The notes under the pieces: model-generated | The model's database searches: none | The model's input: the letters and a program-made list of their open reading frames with translations, nothing else | Told to the model about the DNA's origin: nothing | Made by a program: the position numbers and the translations under genes | In this document: positions 6,561-8,210 of the stretch, piece by piece | Layout of the letters: each line of letters starts with the position of its first letter | How positions within the stretch are numbered: the first letter of the stretch is position 1 | NCBI GenBank assembly: GCA_001795035.1 | Contig: MGMW01000069.1 | Location: forward strand, 1-8,210 | Source of the DNA: Chloroflexi bacterium RBG_13_53_26 | Lineage (GTDB): Bacteria > Chloroflexota > Dehalococcoidia > UBA2247 > RBG-13-53-26 | Direction of reading: 5' to 3' | DNA: 8,210 bases

Positions 6561-6766
6561 GAAACGGGATCGTTGTAGTTGTTCTATCCTTGGCGATAGT
6601 TGTTGCGTGTGGTAAAAAGCCGCACAACACTATCCCTGACGCTACACTGACAGCACCCGGTCAGTGTAGCGTCAGGACTGACTGTCTTGATGAGCACCGT
6701 GACGTGACTGGGGCTTGTCGAGCGACGCCAATGGTAACGATGGGCGCAATCGAAGCGACATGTTAA
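6548..6766 (+). CDS. Small Cys-rich lipoprotein in the lysis cassette (candidate outer-membrane lysis factor)
   Basis: A 72-residue protein from ATG 6548. It opens with a signal peptide: Arg5, then a hydrophobic run (GIVVVVLSLAIVVA, 7-20) ending in a lipobox V-V-A-C with Cys21, followed by GKK. The mature part is about 52 residues with four further Cys (40, 46, 57 and the last residue 72). It lies between holin and amidase, where small lipoproteins such as Rz1-type o-spanins can be found, but it is not proline-rich as Rz1 commonly is and no Rz gene overlaps it. An o-spanin role is therefore only a guess; an exclusion or surface lipoprotein is also possible. Codons 30-43 form a perfect 17-bp inverted repeat (separate entry). 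The stop is immediately followed by the ribosome binding site of the amidase. Confidence 0.68.
   Translation: MGPVRNGIVVVVLSLAIVVACGKKPHNTIPDATLTAPGQCSVRTDCLDEHRDVTGACRATPMVTMGAIEATC
6635..6676 (+). repeat. Perfect 17-bp inverted repeat with 8-base loop inside the lipoprotein gene
   Basis: The left arm CCTGACGCTACACTGAC (6635-6651) and right arm GTCAGTGTAGCGTCAGG (6660-6676) are exact reverse complements, separated by AGCACCCG. The bases just outside and just inside the arms do not pair. The whole element is 42 bases and starts on a codon boundary, covering codons Pro30 to Arg43. After it comes ACTGACTGTC, with no run of T, so it does not look like an intrinsic terminator. In mRNA it would be a very stable hairpin about 90 bases before the amidase ribosome binding site. 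Confidence 0.93.
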
Positions 6767-6771
6767 AGGAG
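6765..6771 (+). promoter_or_regulatory. Ribosome binding site of the amidase
   Basis: AAAGGAG sits six bases before ATG 6778 and overlaps the stop of the lipoprotein gene. It is the best Shine-Dalgarno sequence in the lysis block and fixes the amidase start against a longer in-frame GTG at 6715. Confidence 0.8.
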
Positions 6772-6777
6772 ACAGCT

Positions 6778-7353
6778 ATGCTACTTTTAATAGCAGGACA
6801 CCACCCGTTGGCAAAGGGGGCTGGGTACAACGACCACTACGAGCACGATGAGGCTGTGCTGTGGGTTTCTGAGATCGCAAACCTTGTTCGTGGGAGAATG
6901 ATGGTTGATATAGTTCCCACGGGGCGTGTGTCAGACAAAGTTAAATGGGTCAACACGCAGAACAATGTCAGCCTTGTGTGCGAGGTTCATTTCAACAGCG
7001 ACGCAAGCAAGCGCCAGCATGGTAGCGAGACACTGTACTGTCCCGGCTCCTCTCATGGGAAAAGTGCTGCCGAGGTAGTGCAGGCAGCACTAGCTGGTAT
7101 TTTCCCACCATCACGAGGGGTTAAAGAAGGTTGGTACCGGCAGGATCGTCCGGACGTTGCTGACTACCCCGGGGATATTAACGGTGATGAAGATATCATC
7201 GACATATTAGATAAAACTACACCTGTCACAATCGTTGTAGAACCTGAGTTTATATACAACTGGGAAGTCCTTCAAGACAGAAGACACCCGGCTTGCGGAG
7301 CACTCACAGACGCACTTGTCAAAGCCGCTTTGGGTATAACTGAACGTAACTGA
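6778..7353 (+). CDS. Endolysin: N-acetylmuramoyl-L-alanine amidase (Amidase_3-like)
   Basis: A 191-residue single-domain endolysin of the zinc amidase type that cuts the bond between N-acetylmuramic acid and L-Ala of peptidoglycan. The start reads MLLLIAGHHPLAKGAGYN, with His8 or His9 as first zinc ligand; Glu22 or Glu25 in YEHDEA is a likely second; EVHFNSD supplies His71 as third; and VTIVVEPEFIYN holds the likely catalytic glutamate (Glu155 or Glu157). The spacing follows the Amidase_3 order H-E-H-E. The stretch REGWYRQ-like (GWYRQDRPDVADYPGD, 118-133) is typical of phage members. There is no signal peptide and no separate wall-binding domain, so release should depend on the holin upstream. 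Assignment of the exact ligand among adjacent residues is an inference. Confidence 0.85.
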   Translation: MLLLIAGHHPLAKGAGYNDHYEHDEAVLWVSEIANLVRGRMMVDIVPTGRVSDKVKWVNTQNNVSLVCEVHFNSDASKRQHGSETLYCPGSSHGKSAAEVVQAALAGIFPPSRGVKEGWYRQDRPDVADYPGDINGDEDIIDILDKTTPVTIVVEPEFIYNWEVLQDRRHPACGALTDALVKAALGITERN

Positions 7354-7364
7354 GGCAACAGACT

Positions 7365-7829
7365 GTGGACATAATCAACAGCATCATCGCAACAATCAAG
7401 AACCTGTTTACCGAAGAGCAGTGGAAACGGATAACCGAATGGCTTCTGAATTTGGCTGATGTATTTCTCAGAAGTGCACTCGACGTGTTGCTGGTCGCTG
7501 TTTTGGTTCTCGGAACAGCGCTCGCGTTCCGGATTGTTTTTATCCACTCACCGAACTTGCCAAACCCAGCGAAGAGATACGTTAATCTAGTGATGCTGAT
7601 TGCCTCTGCGGCATGGTCGTTTCTTCTTCTTGATGGCACTGAATACGACGTCAAAGCAGCTGTATCCGTTGTCGCTTTTACAACTGCTTGGTGCAGTGTT
7701 ACTTTCGGTGACGAGTTACTTAAGACGTACTATCCTCGATTCTGGGCTGCTGTCGGTGGAGATAGACGCATCGCGGACAGTGACATTCCAACCACTGTTA
7801 AACAAGATAGGCGGGAGGAACCGAAATGA
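7365..7829 (+). CDS. Three-helix membrane protein of the lysis region, possible second holin or antiholin
   Basis: A 154-residue protein from GTG 7365, with GAGG at 7352-7355 nine bases upstream. An amphipathic N-terminal part (1-38) is followed by three likely membrane helices: about 39-60 (ALDVLLVAVLVLGTALAFRI), 72-89 (YVNLVMLIASAAWSFLLL) and 96-115 (around AAVSVVAFTTAWCSVTFG). The tail (116-154) is charged and hydrophilic, ending in KQDRREEPK. I do not recognise the family. Topology and position right after the endolysin fit a class I holin-like protein or a holin regulator, but a general membrane protein is possible. The stop overlaps the next start as ATGA. Confidence 0.65.
   Translation: MDIINSIIATIKNLFTEEQWKRITEWLLNLADVFLRSALDVLLVAVLVLGTALAFRIVFIHSPNLPNPAKRYVNLVMLIASAAWSFLLLDGTEYDVKAAVSVVAFTTAWCSVTFGDELLKTYYPRFWAAVGGDRRIADSDIPTTVKQDRREEPK
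7813..7818 (+). promoter_or_regulatory. Ribosome binding site of the last, partial gene
   Basis: GGGAGG lies seven bases before ATG 7826, near the end of the upstream gene, and together with the ATGA overlap supports that start. Confidence 0.7.
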
Positions 7830-8210
7830 ACGGGAAAGCATTGTGGCTCAGAGTGAAGCTGGTATCCCTCGGGATTGTTATCGGAGCGCTCTTGTGCTCT
7901 GTAGGCGCAGCGCTCTTGAAGGTGAAACCTTCAGTTCCGTCAACAACTGCTCAGCCTGCACCGGAGTTGGCTGGTGAAAAAACTACTACATTAAAATGCA
8001 AGCCTGTTATCGTCTACCGTGACAAGGTAGCTGAGAAACTCGGAGTACCTGCCGCCACAGGGGAGCACGTCGTAGCGAGTGCGAAGCTCCCGGGTGATTC
8101 CCATCCACGAACTGTGAGTGCGCTGTATAATGAAGAGACGGGCACGACCCGACTCTTCGACAGGCGCGACAAGCTACCGTGGCTCGCGTTTGCTCGAAAC
8201 TACGAGTTCG
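7826..8210 (+). CDS. Membrane-anchored phage protein, 3' truncated by the window end
   Basis: The frame stays open from ATG 7826 to the end of the window, giving 128 residues. It has one N-terminal membrane anchor (about residues 12-31, around VSLGIVIGALLCSVGAAL), a Pro/Ser/Thr-rich linker (PSVPSTTAQPAPELAG, 35-50) and a soluble part starting LKCKPVIVYRDKVAEKLGVP (57-74... by pattern), then SHPRTVSALYNEETGTTRLFD (in two parts) and LPWLAFA near the end. I recall this C-K-P-V-V-Y-R-D pattern with a later P-W-L-A from unassigned proteins in other phages near lysis or tail genes. A periplasm-facing protein is the simplest reading, so a spanin-like role is possible but not shown. The Cys24 inside the anchor is not in a good lipobox (A-L-L-C). 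Confidence 0.7.
   Translation, partial: MNGKALWLRVKLVSLGIVIGALLCSVGAALLKVKPSVPSTTAQPAPELAGEKTTTLKCKPVIVYRDKVAEKLGVPAATGEHVVASAKLPGDSHPRTVSALYNEETGTTRLFDRRDKLPWLAFARNYEF

Noticed and set aside
6715..6777. Longer amidase reading starting at GTG 6715
   Set aside because: It would overlap the lipoprotein gene by 52 bases and lacks a ribosome binding site, while ATG 6778 has AAAGGAG at ideal spacing and the Amidase_3 fold begins directly there.
7600..7977. 125-codon + strand ORF crossing the border of the last two genes
   Set aside because: It overlaps two better-supported frames that have ribosome binding sites and membrane segments; its own sequence shows no such pattern.
1..8210. CRISPR array, tRNA genes, insertion sequences, attachment sites
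   Set aside because: No spaced direct repeats, no cloverleaf-like stretches, no transposase-like protein and no target duplications were seen; almost the whole window is coding.

Overview
The window is a compact, single-strand (all +) stretch of a tailed double-stranded DNA phage or prophage with a contractile tail. The order of the baseplate genes is that of the phage Mu type: gp43/N-like, gp44/P-like hub, gp45-like spike, gp46-like, gp47/baseplate J, gp48-like. The host is most likely a Gram-negative bacterium, because there is a spike-and-baseplate machine of the Mu/P2 type, a LydA-like holin, a lipobox protein inside the lysis block and a zinc amidase. I cannot name the host. Nothing here (no integrase, repressor or host gene) decides between a free phage and a prophage.

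Layout. Bases 1-303 hold the 3' end of a DNA circularization/tail-tube assembly protein (Mu gpN family). Bases 300-4447 are the baseplate operon: hub (300-1385), trimeric spike (1366-1893), a 75-residue unassigned tail-cluster protein (1896-2123), GP46-family protein (2126-2557), baseplate J wedge protein with an extra inserted domain (2547-3857), and the DUF2313/gp48-family wedge-tip protein (3848-4447). Neighbouring genes mostly overlap by 4 to 20 bases, so translation is probably coupled. Bases 4452-6092 encode a tail spike or fibre with an N-terminal adaptor, a pectate-lyase-like beta-helix and a C-terminal beta-sandwich. A 28-codon ORF (6106-6192) follows.

Bases 6225-8210 form the lysis block: LydA-like holin (6225-6560), a small Cys-rich lipoprotein (6548-6766), N-acetylmuramoyl-L-alanine amidase (6778-7353), a three-helix membrane protein (7365-7829), and a membrane-anchored protein that runs off the end of the window (7826 onward). 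The holin would open the inner membrane, the amidase would cut the cell wall, and the lipoprotein and anchored proteins are candidates for the outer-membrane step or for lysis control.

The strongest unexplained signal is a perfect 17-bp inverted repeat with an 8-base loop (6635-6676), lying wholly and exactly in codon frame inside the lipoprotein gene, with no T-tract after it. Secondary points are the compositional jump in the tail-spike gene, the extra domain inside baseplate J, the Cys/His spike tip, and the lack of a classical overlapping Rz/Rz1 spanin pair.
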